Assembly: GCA_963811685.1 (NCBI GenBank)
Contig: CAWESK010000021.1
Coordinates: forward strand, 1-64,000
Origin: CAIWHR01 sp963811685
Lineage (GTDB): Bacteria; Pseudomonadota; Gammaproteobacteria; Burkholderiales; Casimicrobiaceae
Direction of reading: 5' to 3'
DNA length: 64,000 nucleotides
In this document: positions 18,419-25,745 of the stretch, one piece after another
Numbering within the stretch: position 1 is the first letter of the stretch
Layout of the letters: the number at the start of each line of letters is the position of its first letter
Program-made: the position numbers and the translations under genes
The notes under the pieces: generated by a model
What the model saw: only the letters and a program-made list of their open reading frames with translations
Told to the model about the DNA's origin: nothing
Databases searched by the model: none

Positions 18419-19906
18419 TCAGCGGTGGGCAAGATGATGGACAAGGGTTGCGCGCACGCCGTCGCGGAACAGCGCGACGACATTGCCCGTCACGGCGACG
18501 CGAAAGGCCGCATGCGCGACGAGATCGCCGAACACGGGGGCGAGATCGAGGAATCCGGAAGCGATTCGCGCCGGATCGTTGCCGGCGTCGGCGACGATGC
18601 GCCCGAACGTCGCCGCGAGCGGATCGGAAACGGCGATCGGACGACCGTGCTCGTCGCTGCCGCTCGCATATCGGATCCACCCCGCGATCGCCAGCGCGAG
18701 ATGCCGGAACGAAGCGCCGGCCGCGATCCGGTCGCGTACCGTGCCGAGCAGCCGTTGCGGCAGCTTCTGCGAGCCGTCCATCGCGATCTGCTCCGTGCGG
18801 TGCGGCAGCGAACGATTGCGAAAGCGCGTCATCAGCTGCCCGCAATACGCGGCGAGGTCGATGCCGGGGGGTGCGCAGAGCGTCGGCATGATCTCTTCGG
18901 TCATCTGGCGCAAAACGAGCCCCGCGAGCTCAGGGTCCGACGACGCCTGCCAGATGGTCTCGTGACCGGCGAGAAATCCCAAGTACGCGAGCGTGGAGTG
19001 GCTGCCGTTCAGAAGGCGCAGCTTCATCGTCTCGAAGGGGGCGACATCGCCGACGAATTGCGCGCCGGCGTCCTCCCACCTGGGACGAGCCGCGCGAAAG
19101 CGATTCTCGATGATCCACTGGCCGAAGGCTTCCGCGGTGACCGTCGCCTCGTCGCGCAGGCCGGTGAGGCGTTCCGCGTCGGCAAGATCGGCGGCGGTCG
19201 TCGCGGGCACGATCCGATCGACCATCGTCGAGGGAAACGTCACGTGATCGCCGATCCACGCCGCGAGCGCCGGCTCGCGCCGCGTGGCGAATGCCCGCAC
19301 GAGCCCCTCGACCATGCGTCCGTTGTGCGGCAGGTTGTCGCAGCACACGAACGTAAGCGGCCCGGCGGCTGCGCTCCTGCGCTCCGCCAACCCGGCGACG
19401 ACGATGCCGATCGCCGATTCCGGCGCGTCGGGGTGCGCAAGATCGTGCACGATGTCGGGATGCGCTTCGTTCAGCGCGCCGGTGGCCGGATCGTGGCAGT
19501 AGCCCTTCTCGGTGACCGTCGCCGTCACCACGGTGATCGCGGGATCCGCAAAGCGGCGCAGCAGCGCGGCGCGTGCCGTTCCGGCAAAGATCGTTTGGCG
19601 CAAGGAACCGATGATGCGTGCGCTCGTTCCGTCGCCCCGCGTTAGCAGCGTGTACAGCCCGTCCTGGTCGGCAAGGGGCTCGACGGCGCGCGGGGTCTTC
19701 AGCGAGACGCCGCAGATGCCCCAGCGCGGGTCGGCGCCGAGGATGTCGTCGGTGTAGACCGCCTGATGCGCGCGATGGAACGCGCCGAGGCCGAGGTGCA
19801 GGATGCCGACCGGCACGCGCGCCGGATCGAACGCCGGCCGCGCGACGCCGCGCGGCACATGCGCGAGCGTCGACAGCGACAGGCGCGAGACGCGCGACCG
19901 GCTCAG
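18419..19906 (-). CDS. uxuB: D-mannonate oxidoreductase (fructuronate reductase)
   Basis: NAD-dependent enzyme of the mannitol-dehydrogenase family that reduces fructuronate to mannonate, one step after UxaC. About 495 residues with the Rossmann start VGILHLGLGAFHRAHQAVYT. The family blocks TVTEKGYCHD, VVCC-like FVCCDNLPHNG, TMVDRIVPATT and the catalytic-domain KLRLLNGSHSTLAYLG are present. The start is uncertain. Family similarity begins at SRLSLSTLAHVP, where the only candidate is CTG at 19906 overlapping the permease stop; a GTG at 19858 would give a shorter protein. A one-base error hiding an ATG is possible. A sister enzyme, tagaturonate reductase, is less likely given the sequence blocks. 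Confidence 0.88.
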   Translation of the reverse strand: MSRSRVSRLSLSTLAHVPRGVARPAFDPARVPVGILHLGLGAFHRAHQAVYTDDILGADPRWGICGVSLKTPRAVEPLADQDGLYTLLTRGDGTSARIIGSLRQTIFAGTARAALLRRFADPAITVVTATVTEKGYCHDPATGALNEAHPDIVHDLAHPDAPESAIGIVVAGLAERRSAAAGPLTFVCCDNLPHNGRMVEGLVRAFATRREPALAAWIGDHVTFPSTMVDRIVPATTAADLADAERLTGLRDEATVTAEAFGQWIIENRFRAARPRWEDAGAQFVGDVAPFETMKLRLLNGSHSTLAYLGFLAGHETIWQASSDPELAGLVLRQMTEEIMPTLCAPPGIDLAAYCGQLMTRFRNRSLPHRTEQIAMDGSQKLPQRLLGTVRDRIAAGASFRHLALAIAGWIRYASGSDEHGRPIAVSDPLAATFGRIVADAGNDPARIASGFLDLAPVFGDLVAHAAFRVAVTGNVVALFRDGVRATLVHHLAHR

Positions 19907-20760
19907 GCATGCTGCGGATGTTCCTTCACCCTCGACACGAGCTGCGTCGGATTGACGAAGCGCAGCGCGATCAGCAGCCAGACCAGCGTCACCATCATGT
20001 AGACCATCGCCATCGCATCGATTGATTGCGTCGCGCGAACGCCGGCCGCGAATACCGTGTAGTACAACGCGACCACGAGCGTCTGCGAATCGGCGCCGGC
20101 CGTCAGGAACGTGAGCTCGAACAGCGCGATCGTGCGCACGAGCACGAGCAGCGACGCGGCGAGGATGCCGGGCGCGAGCAAGGGCACGAGGACATGCCAG
20201 AACATGCGCAGCGTGCTGGCACCGAACACGCGCGCCGCCGACTCGAGGTTGGGGTCGATCTGCTCGATGAAAGGCGTCATCACCAGGATGACGAACGGCG
20301 CCGCCGGCAGCAGGTTGGCGAGGATGACGCCGTAGAGCGTGCCCCCGAGCTTCACCTGATAGAACACCGTCGCCAGCGGAATGCCATAGGTGATCGGAGG
20401 CACCATCAACGGCAGCAGGAACAGCAGCATCAACGCGCGCTTCCCGCGAAACTCGCGGCGGGCCAGCGTGTACGCGGCCGGGACGCCGATCAGAAGCGAC
20501 AGGAAGACGACCGACAGCACGACCTGCACCGTGACCCACAGCACGTCGCCGAGCTGGAACTCCTTCCACGCCGACGTGTACCACATCGTCGTCCAGCCTT
20601 CGGGCAGCCACGTGCCGAGCCAGCGCGTCGCAAACGAGCTCGTCGCAACCGCCGCAATCATGAACCCGATGTTGACGACGAAAAGCGTCATCAATCCGAG
20701 CAGCAGGCCCCGCCAGGCCCTTTCCTGCCACACCGACGCCGTGCGCGGCACCGCGATCAT
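19903..20760 (-). CDS. ABC importer permease, PotC-like
   Basis: Inner-membrane permease of 285 residues, intact, with six membrane segments (first: LLLGLMTLFVVNIGFMIAAV). The EAA loop that contacts the ATPase reads ESAARVFGASTLRMFWHVLV-P. It belongs to the spermidine/putrescine-opine-phosphonate type of importer. The ATG overlaps the preceding permease stop as ATGA, and its own stop overlaps the next gene. It lies inside a uronate catabolic operon, so a uronate or oligouronide substrate is inferred. Confidence 0.9.
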   Translation of the reverse strand: MIAVPRTASVWQERAWRGLLLGLMTLFVVNIGFMIAAVATSSFATRWLGTWLPEGWTTMWYTSAWKEFQLGDVLWVTVQVVLSVVFLSLLIGVPAAYTLARREFRGKRALMLLFLLPLMVPPITYGIPLATVFYQVKLGGTLYGVILANLLPAAPFVILVMTPFIEQIDPNLESAARVFGASTLRMFWHVLVPLLAPGILAASLLVLVRTIALFELTFLTAGADSQTLVVALYYTVFAAGVRATQSIDAMAMVYMMVTLVWLLIALRFVNPTQLVSRVKEHPQHA

Positions 20761-21641
20761 CCCTTGCCTCCGGTGACGGGGCCGCGATAGAACAGGTTGC
20801 GCAGACCAAGTGCAGCGACCACGACGACGAGCTGGACGAAGCCCATGATCATCGCGATCGCCGAGGCGAGCGAATAGTCGTAGATCTCGAATGCGGCCTC
20901 GTACGCGGCGATCGAGATCACGCGCGTCGGTCCGGCGGGCGAGCCCAGGAGCACCGCGGACGGGAAGACCGAGAAGGCCTGCACGAAGGCGAGGCAGAAG
21001 CACATCGCGAGCCCCGGCGCGAGGAGCGGCAGATAGATGTGCCGGAACTGCGCCCTGCGATCCGCGCCCAGCGTCGCCGCCGCGCGCGCGAGCCCCGGGT
21101 CGATGCCGGTGACGTAGGACAGGATAAGCAGGAACGCAAAGGGAAAACCGGAGATCACCAGCGAAATCAGCACGCCCCAGTAGTTGTGCGTCAGTCGGAT
21201 CGGTCCCTCGTAAAGATGGAAGAACTGCAGGAACTGCGACAGCCATCCCCGCGGTCCGAAGTACGTGAGCATGCCCTCGGCGATCAGCACGGTGCCGAGA
21301 GTGATCGGCACGACCAGGATCGTCGTGACCCAGCGCTGGTAACGCGTCTTCACCCGCATCTTGAACGCGATGGGCAGCGCGACGCCGACGTTGATGAGCG
21401 TCGCGGGCAATGCCAGCCGCAGCGTGGTCCAGATCGTCGGCCAGAGGTTGTCGGTGGTGAAGAAGTGCGTGTAGTTCGCGAGCGCGCCGCCTGTCTTCGG
21501 GTGGAAGGAGAGCCAGAGCCCGTAGAGAAACGGATAGACGAAGACCAGCAGCATGAACAGCGCCGCGGGAACGACGAGCAGCAGCGATCGGTCGAACGGC
21601 TCGCGCGCGAGCGGCGCGTTGGCGGTTGCGGCGGCGGCCAT
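20757..21641 (-). CDS. ABC importer permease, PotB-like
   Basis: Inner-membrane permease of 294 residues, intact. It has a hydrophobic first segment (LLVVPAALFMLLVFVYPFLYG), a periplasmic stretch with ALANYTHFFTTDN, then TM segments and an EAA loop (ARAAATLGADRRAQFRHIYL-P). It pairs with the second permease as a heterodimer. Only one base separates it from the ATPase gene stop, and its stop overlaps the second permease start. Confidence 0.9.
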   Translation of the reverse strand: MAAAATANAPLAREPFDRSLLLVVPAALFMLLVFVYPFLYGLWLSFHPKTGGALANYTHFFTTDNLWPTIWTTLRLALPATLINVGVALPIAFKMRVKTRYQRWVTTILVVPITLGTVLIAEGMLTYFGPRGWLSQFLQFFHLYEGPIRLTHNYWGVLISLVISGFPFAFLLILSYVTGIDPGLARAAATLGADRRAQFRHIYLPLLAPGLAMCFCLAFVQAFSVFPSAVLLGSPAGPTRVISIAAYEAAFEIYDYSLASAIAMIMGFVQLVVVVAALGLRNLFYRGPVTGGKG

Positions 21642-21642
21642 T

Positions 21643-22722
21643 CTATTCCGCCGGATAGACGAGAATCCGTGCCTCGGGCACGTGCACGCGCACGGTCTCG
21701 CCGAGCGCCGGTTGGCGCGCCGAGCGCACGTGAATCACCGTGCCCGACGCGGTCTTGACGTCGATGAGCGAATCACGGCCCCCGTATTCGACGTTCGCGA
21801 CCGTTCCCGCAAACGAATTGACGCCGCTCGTAGCGTCGACGAGCTCCGCCTCGTCGGGGCGAATTGCCGCACACGCGCGCGTCCCCGTCAGCGGCAGCAT
21901 GCGCGTGCCGACGAGGCGGAGATCCGGTCCGGATACCGTGACCCGGTCGCCATCGGCGCCTTCGACCGCGAGATCCAGCACGTTGCGATAGCCCATGAAG
22001 CGCGCGACGTGCAGATTGGCCGGCTGCGCATAGACCTCGCGCGGTGCTGCTATCTGCTGCGCGACACCATCCTTCATCACGACGATGCGGTCGGCGAGCG
22101 ACAGCGCTTCGTCCTGATCGTGCGTCACGTAGATCGTCGAGCGCTCGAGCTCGCGGTGAATCCGGCGAATCTCGGCACGCGTCTCGATGCGGAGCTTGGC
22201 GTCGAGATTGGACAGCGGCTCGTCCATCAGGACCAGCGGCGGCTCGATGACAATCGCCCGCGCAATCGCGACGCGCTGCTGCTGGCCACCGGAAAGCTGA
22301 CCCGGCAGCTTGTGCTCCTGCCCCGTGAGCTGGACCATTTGCATGGCCCGCGTCACCCGCGCCGCGATGTCGGCAGCGGGCACGCGCCGCATCCGCAGGC
22401 CGAAGTCGACGTTGGCCGCAACCGTCATGTGCGGGAAAAGCGCGTAGTTTTGGAACACCATGCCGAAACCACGCTGCTCGGGAGGCAGCGTGTCGATGCG
22501 CATGTCGTCGAGCCAGATGCTTCCGTCCGACAGTGGCAGGAGCCCCGCAATGCAATTCAACGCCGTCGACTTGCCGCACCCGGAAGGCCCGAGGAGCGCG
22601 ATGAATTCCCCGCGCCTGATCGTCATCGTCAGCGCGGACAGCGCGTTGAACGCCTGGCCGCCCGCACCGGCGAACCGCCGCGTCACGCCGTCGAGCCGAA
22701 GCTCGGAAAAATCGCGTTTCAT
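21643..22722 (-). CDS. ABC importer ATP-binding protein, PotA-like
   Basis: ATPase of 359 residues that powers the two permeases. Walker A GPSGCGKSTALN, Q-loop FQNYALFPHMTVAANV, signature LSGGQQQRVAIARAI, Walker B LVLMDEPLSNLDAKLR and the switch histidine in YVTHDQDEAL are all present. A C-terminal TOBE domain (about residues 270-359, e.g. IRPDEAELVDATSG) fits the sugar/polyamine import class. I chose MKRDFSELRLDGVTRRF as the start because the frame upstream runs through intergenic hairpins. Confidence 0.93.
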   Translation of the reverse strand: MKRDFSELRLDGVTRRFAGAGGQAFNALSALTMTIRRGEFIALLGPSGCGKSTALNCIAGLLPLSDGSIWLDDMRIDTLPPEQRGFGMVFQNYALFPHMTVAANVDFGLRMRRVPAADIAARVTRAMQMVQLTGQEHKLPGQLSGGQQQRVAIARAIVIEPPLVLMDEPLSNLDAKLRIETRAEIRRIHRELERSTIYVTHDQDEALSLADRIVVMKDGVAQQIAAPREVYAQPANLHVARFMGYRNVLDLAVEGADGDRVTVSGPDLRLVGTRMLPLTGTRACAAIRPDEAELVDATSGVNSFAGTVANVEYGGRDSLIDVKTASGTVIHVRSARQPALGETVRVHVPEARILVYPAE

Positions 22723-22785
22723 CGTAATTTCTGCAGCTTCGCGTGACTCGCCGGCGCCGACCGCAGGGCTCGGCTGCGGCGAGTT

Positions 22786-22808
22786 AACCGGCGGCAGCGC
22801 CGCCGGTT
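22786..22808 (-). repeat. First intercistronic hairpin after the binding-protein gene
   Basis: Perfect inverted repeat AACCGGCGGC-AGC-GCCGCCGGTT, ten-base arms and a three-base loop. It lies between the binding-protein and ATPase genes with no T-run after it. Such stem-loops often stabilise the upstream binding-protein message and reduce read-through. Confidence 0.65.
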
Positions 22809-22823
22809 GAACTCGACGAGTTG

Positions 22824-22848
22824 TCCCATCGCGTCGTTCGCGATGGGA
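22824..22848 (-). repeat. Second intercistronic hairpin after the binding-protein gene
   Basis: Perfect inverted repeat TCCCATCGCG-TCGTT-CGCGATGGGA, ten-base arms, six bases past the stop of the binding-protein gene. Together with the hairpin 15 bases further on, it forms a double stem-loop that could give a high ratio of binding protein to membrane components. Confidence 0.65.
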
Positions 22849-22854
22849 TAACAC

Positions 22855-24054
22855 CTATTTGGTCTTTTGCGCGCCCACCTGCTGATCCCAGATGCGGAAC
22901 GCGTCGACCTGAGCCTTCGCTTCGAGCGACTGCGTGTGCGGGAACTCGGTCAGCCATTTCTCGTACTCGGGCCGGCCATACTCCTTGATCAGATCCTGCG
23001 ATTCCTTCGGCGCCATCGACAACGGCACATTCTTGACCGCCGGTCCGGGATAGAAATACCCCTTGTCGTACGTGTACGCCTGCGCTTCCGGCGTGAGCAG
23101 GAACGCCATCAGGTCCAGGATCGCCGGGATCTTCTCCGGGGCCACGCCCTTCGGAATGACCATGTAGTGCGCATCGTTGACCCATGTCATGCCCTTCATC
23201 GGCGCGACCTTGTAGTCCTTGGGCACGGTACCGAGGATCCGCGGATTGAGGTCCCAGCCGGTCATGGTGACGGTCATGTCGCGCGATCCCTCGCCAAGCT
23301 CCTTCATCACCGCGCCCGTTCCGGTCGGGTAGTACTCGATGCAGCTGTTGAGCTCCTTCAGGAACGCCCAGGTCTTTTCCCAGCCGTTGACGGGATCCTT
23401 CGGGTTCTTGTCACCGAGGATGTAGGGCAAGCCCATGATGAACGTGCGCCCCGGTCCCGAGTTCGCCGGGCGGGCGTAGATCAGCCGGTTCGGATTTGCC
23501 TTGCACCACGCGAGAAGCTCCGCCGGTGTCGTCGGCGGCTGCTTCACCTTGGCCGGGTTGTACTCGAGCAGCGGCCCCGCCGGCATGAACGTCACGACGA
23601 TGCCGTAATTCTGCGCCAGCTCCTGCATCTTGGCGGCCGCCGGCTGATAGTTGGCGATCAGGTTGGGGAACTTGGCCGACTGCTCGGGCAAGAGCTTCAT
23701 CAAGAGGTCCTGCTCGATTCCCGCGGCGAGGAAATCGGTGCCGGTCAGCACGAGGTCGATGTCGCTACGGCCCGCGCCCTGCATGGCCTTGAGCTTGCCC
23801 GGCAGCTCCGGCGCGGTGGCCCGAACGATATTCACCTTCGAAATGCGGGTCGGGTTCTTCTTGACGTACTCGTCGATCGCCGCCTGCGTCAAAGCGAGAT
23901 CGCCTGCAGGGTCGCTGATGTTGATCGTGACCGGCGTCTGCGCGAGCGACGCCGACGTGCCGGCCGCGAAGAGCGTCGCGGCGCAGGCCGCTGCGATTGC
24001 GCCGCGCAGCACCGTGCGACGCGGAATGCGAGCCCCCGATTGCAATGATTTCAT
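22855..24054 (-). CDS. ABC importer solute-binding protein, PotD-like (family 1)
   Basis: Periplasmic binding protein of 399 residues, intact. The leader has a twin-arginine-like start (IPRRTVLRG) before a hydrophobic stretch (AIAAACAATLFAAG) and cleavage after SLAQ. The mature part begins TPVTINISDPAGDLALTQAA and includes LVLTGTDFLAAGIEQ, ARPANSGPGRTFIMGLPY and the C-terminal YEKWLTEFPHTQSLEAK. AAAGGAGG precedes the ATG. Probably delivers uronates or uronate-containing solutes to the downstream permeases. That substrate is deduced from the operon, not from the protein sequence. Confidence 0.88.
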   Translation of the reverse strand: MKSLQSGARIPRRTVLRGAIAAACAATLFAAGTSASLAQTPVTINISDPAGDLALTQAAIDEYVKKNPTRISKVNIVRATAPELPGKLKAMQGAGRSDIDLVLTGTDFLAAGIEQDLLMKLLPEQSAKFPNLIANYQPAAAKMQELAQNYGIVVTFMPAGPLLEYNPAKVKQPPTTPAELLAWCKANPNRLIYARPANSGPGRTFIMGLPYILGDKNPKDPVNGWEKTWAFLKELNSCIEYYPTGTGAVMKELGEGSRDMTVTMTGWDLNPRILGTVPKDYKVAPMKGMTWVNDAHYMVIPKGVAPEKIPAILDLMAFLLTPEAQAYTYDKGYFYPGPAVKNVPLSMAPKESQDLIKEYGRPEYEKWLTEFPHTQSLEAKAQVDAFRIWDQQVGAQKTK

Positions 24055-24148
24055 GACGTTCCTCCTTTGCTGCGTTGGACTGCGTGCGCCTCTTTCGCGG
24101 CGGTCGTTTGCGGGCCCGGAATCGTCCGTCGCCCAATCCTGGTTGACA

Positions 24149-24940
24149 TCAGGCATTCGCGCGGCGGCCCCGCGCATGCACCCTTTGCGGCACGCGCGCG
24201 CCCGCTCCCGGCGCGATGGCGTCCCATTTTCTCTGGAACTCGCGCTCGACGCGCGCAAGATGGCGGTGCATCGCCGCGCGCGCGGCGTCGCTGTCGTGCG
24301 CGGCGAGCGCCGTGACGATGGCTTCATGGTCGGCGAGCGTCTTTTCGCGCAGCGCCGCCGTGTGAAAATGCTCCTCGATCCGGGTCCACAACTCACCGCG
24401 CCGCTGTTCCCACAACGCCGTCACGACGAGCGCGAACGAGCTGTTGCCGGTGGCCTCGGCAATGCCGACATGGAAGTCGCGGTCCGCTGCGTCGCGCTGC
24501 TCGAAATCGCCGCTGTGCGTGCGCATGCGGGCGATGGACTCGCGCAGCGCGGCAATCTGCGACTTGCGAATGCTGCGCGCGGCGAGCGCCGCGATTTCGC
24601 CCTCGATCAGCCGGCGCGCGGCAAGGAGCTCGAATGGACCCGGGCCCTCGTCGTGGCCGTTCGCCGCGGCGTCCGGGCCCTTGCGCGATGCCGCGGGCGT
24701 GCTCATGGGCTGCCGGCGAACAAAAATGCCGGTGCCGACGCGCACTTCGACGCGTCCGGCGATTTCGAGCGAGATCAGAGCTTCGCGCACCGACGTGCGC
24801 GACACCCCCAGCAGCACGGCGAGCTCGCGTTCGGGCGGCAGGCGCGAACCGGTCGCGAACTCGCCGCTGTCGATCAACATGGCGATCTGGCCGGCAATCT
24901 GCCGGTAAAGCCTGACGGGTTCGACGACCTGCAGCGGCAC
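24149..24940 (-). CDS. GntR-family regulator with FCD ligand domain
   Basis: DNA-binding regulator, first gene of the uronate operon. Its winged helix occupies about residues 8-75 (PVRLYRQIAGQIAMLIDSGE, then SRLPPERELAVLLGVSRTSV). The FCD domain follows (about 100-245), with the metal-binding pattern DRDFHVGIAEATGN, ADHEAIVTALAAHD and AAMHRHL, where the aspartate and histidines bind metal. It resembles ExuR/UxuR/FadR regulators that release DNA when a sugar acid binds. GTG at 24940 is the likeliest start because family similarity begins there; upstream codons run through its own promoter. Confidence 0.85.
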   Translation of the reverse strand: MPLQVVEPVRLYRQIAGQIAMLIDSGEFATGSRLPPERELAVLLGVSRTSVREALISLEIAGRVEVRVGTGIFVRRQPMSTPAASRKGPDAAANGHDEGPGPFELLAARRLIEGEIAALAARSIRKSQIAALRESIARMRTHSGDFEQRDAADRDFHVGIAEATGNSSFALVVTALWEQRRGELWTRIEEHFHTAALREKTLADHEAIVTALAAHDSDAARAAMHRHLARVEREFQRKWDAIAPGAGARVPQRVHARGRRANA

Positions 24941-25026
24941 GACAGGAACCCCCGGGGAAAGGCGGCGCTCGTCTGCCGCGAGGCCTGCCTGCTCGATGGC
25001 GCCGTTACGGCGCCGATGCGTAGGCC

Positions 25027-25076
25027 AATGTACGCTTCCGCCCGGTGGACGGTCAAGTGGTCCAACCACCGGACCA
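25027..25076 (-). promoter_or_regulatory. Promoter and operator of the uronate operon
   Basis: On the minus strand, -35 TTGACC (25056-25051), an 18-base spacer and -10 TACATT (25032-25027). One base upstream of the -35 is the dyad TGGTCC-N7-GGACCA (25058-25076). It contains the perfect GntR/FCD half-site pair TGGT-N3-ACCA (25058-25068). This is a natural binding site for the regulator encoded first in the operon. Confidence 0.6.
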
Positions 25077-25099
25077 GTGACGCCTTCGCCGCTCACCGG

Positions 25100-25666
25100 C
25101 TATTCGGACCGTATATGCCCGGATCTGCCGCCGGACTTCTCGAGCAGCCGCACGTGCTCGATCCGCATCGCCCGATCGACCGCCTTGCACATGTCATAGA
25201 TCGTGAGCAGGCCGGTCGCGACCGCCGTCAGCGCCTCCATCTCCACGCCGGTGCGGTCGCGGGTCTCGGCGGTGACTTCGATCTCGACGGCCGGCACGTC
25301 GAGATCGAAGGCGAATTCGACTGCGACGCGCGTCAGCGGCACCGGATGGCACAACGGGATGAGGTCCGCCGTTCGTTTGGCCGCCTGGATCGCTGCGATG
25401 CGCGCGACGCCGAGCACGTCGCCCTTCCTCGCGCCGCCGCTGCGGATAAGCGTCAGGGTCTCGGGCAGCATCGCGATGCGGCCGCCGGCGCGCGCGACGC
25501 GCTTGGTGACGCCCTTGCCCGCGACATCCACCATGTGCGCCTGCCCGGCGGCGTCGAAATGGGTAAAATGCGGCTTTGGCGACCCGGCCACCGGGCGCGG
25601 CGCGGGGCGTTTCACGGCGCGCGCCTCTGCCGCGGACTTCGGCGTCGTGCGAGCGCTGCGCGCCAC
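25100..25666 (-). CDS. moaC: Cyclic pyranopterin monophosphate synthase
   Basis: Second step of molybdenum cofactor synthesis: forms cyclic pyranopterin monophosphate from the MoaA product. The 188-residue protein carries LIPLCHPVPLTRVAVEF near the middle and DMCKAVDRAMRI near the end, both MoaC hallmarks, plus HMVDVAGKGVTKRVA at the start of the domain. It is about 30 residues longer than usual because of a basic N-terminal extension (ARSARTTPKSAAEARAVKRP). The GTG start is supported by AAGGAGG six bases upstream. Divergent from the BepA-like gene. Confidence 0.93.
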   Translation of the reverse strand: MARSARTTPKSAAEARAVKRPAPRPVAGSPKPHFTHFDAAGQAHMVDVAGKGVTKRVARAGGRIAMLPETLTLIRSGGARKGDVLGVARIAAIQAAKRTADLIPLCHPVPLTRVAVEFAFDLDVPAVEIEVTAETRDRTGVEMEALTAVATGLLTIYDMCKAVDRAMRIEHVRLLEKSGGRSGHIRSE

Positions 25667-25704
25667 GATCCCCTCCTTGACGTGAACTTCGGATATCGTC
25701 AGGC

Positions 25705-25713
25705 ATCTTAGCA
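25705..25713 (-). promoter_or_regulatory. Extended -10 promoter element of moaC
   Basis: TGC-TAAGAT on the minus strand matches the extended -10 form TGN-TATAAT with four of six core bases. It lies 38 bases upstream of the moaC start, in the 79-base gap shared with the divergent protease gene. No good -35 is visible, which is acceptable for an extended -10. Confidence 0.35.
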
Positions 25714-25745
25714 TCAGCACCGCTCGCCGCCGGCACACTGCGCCG

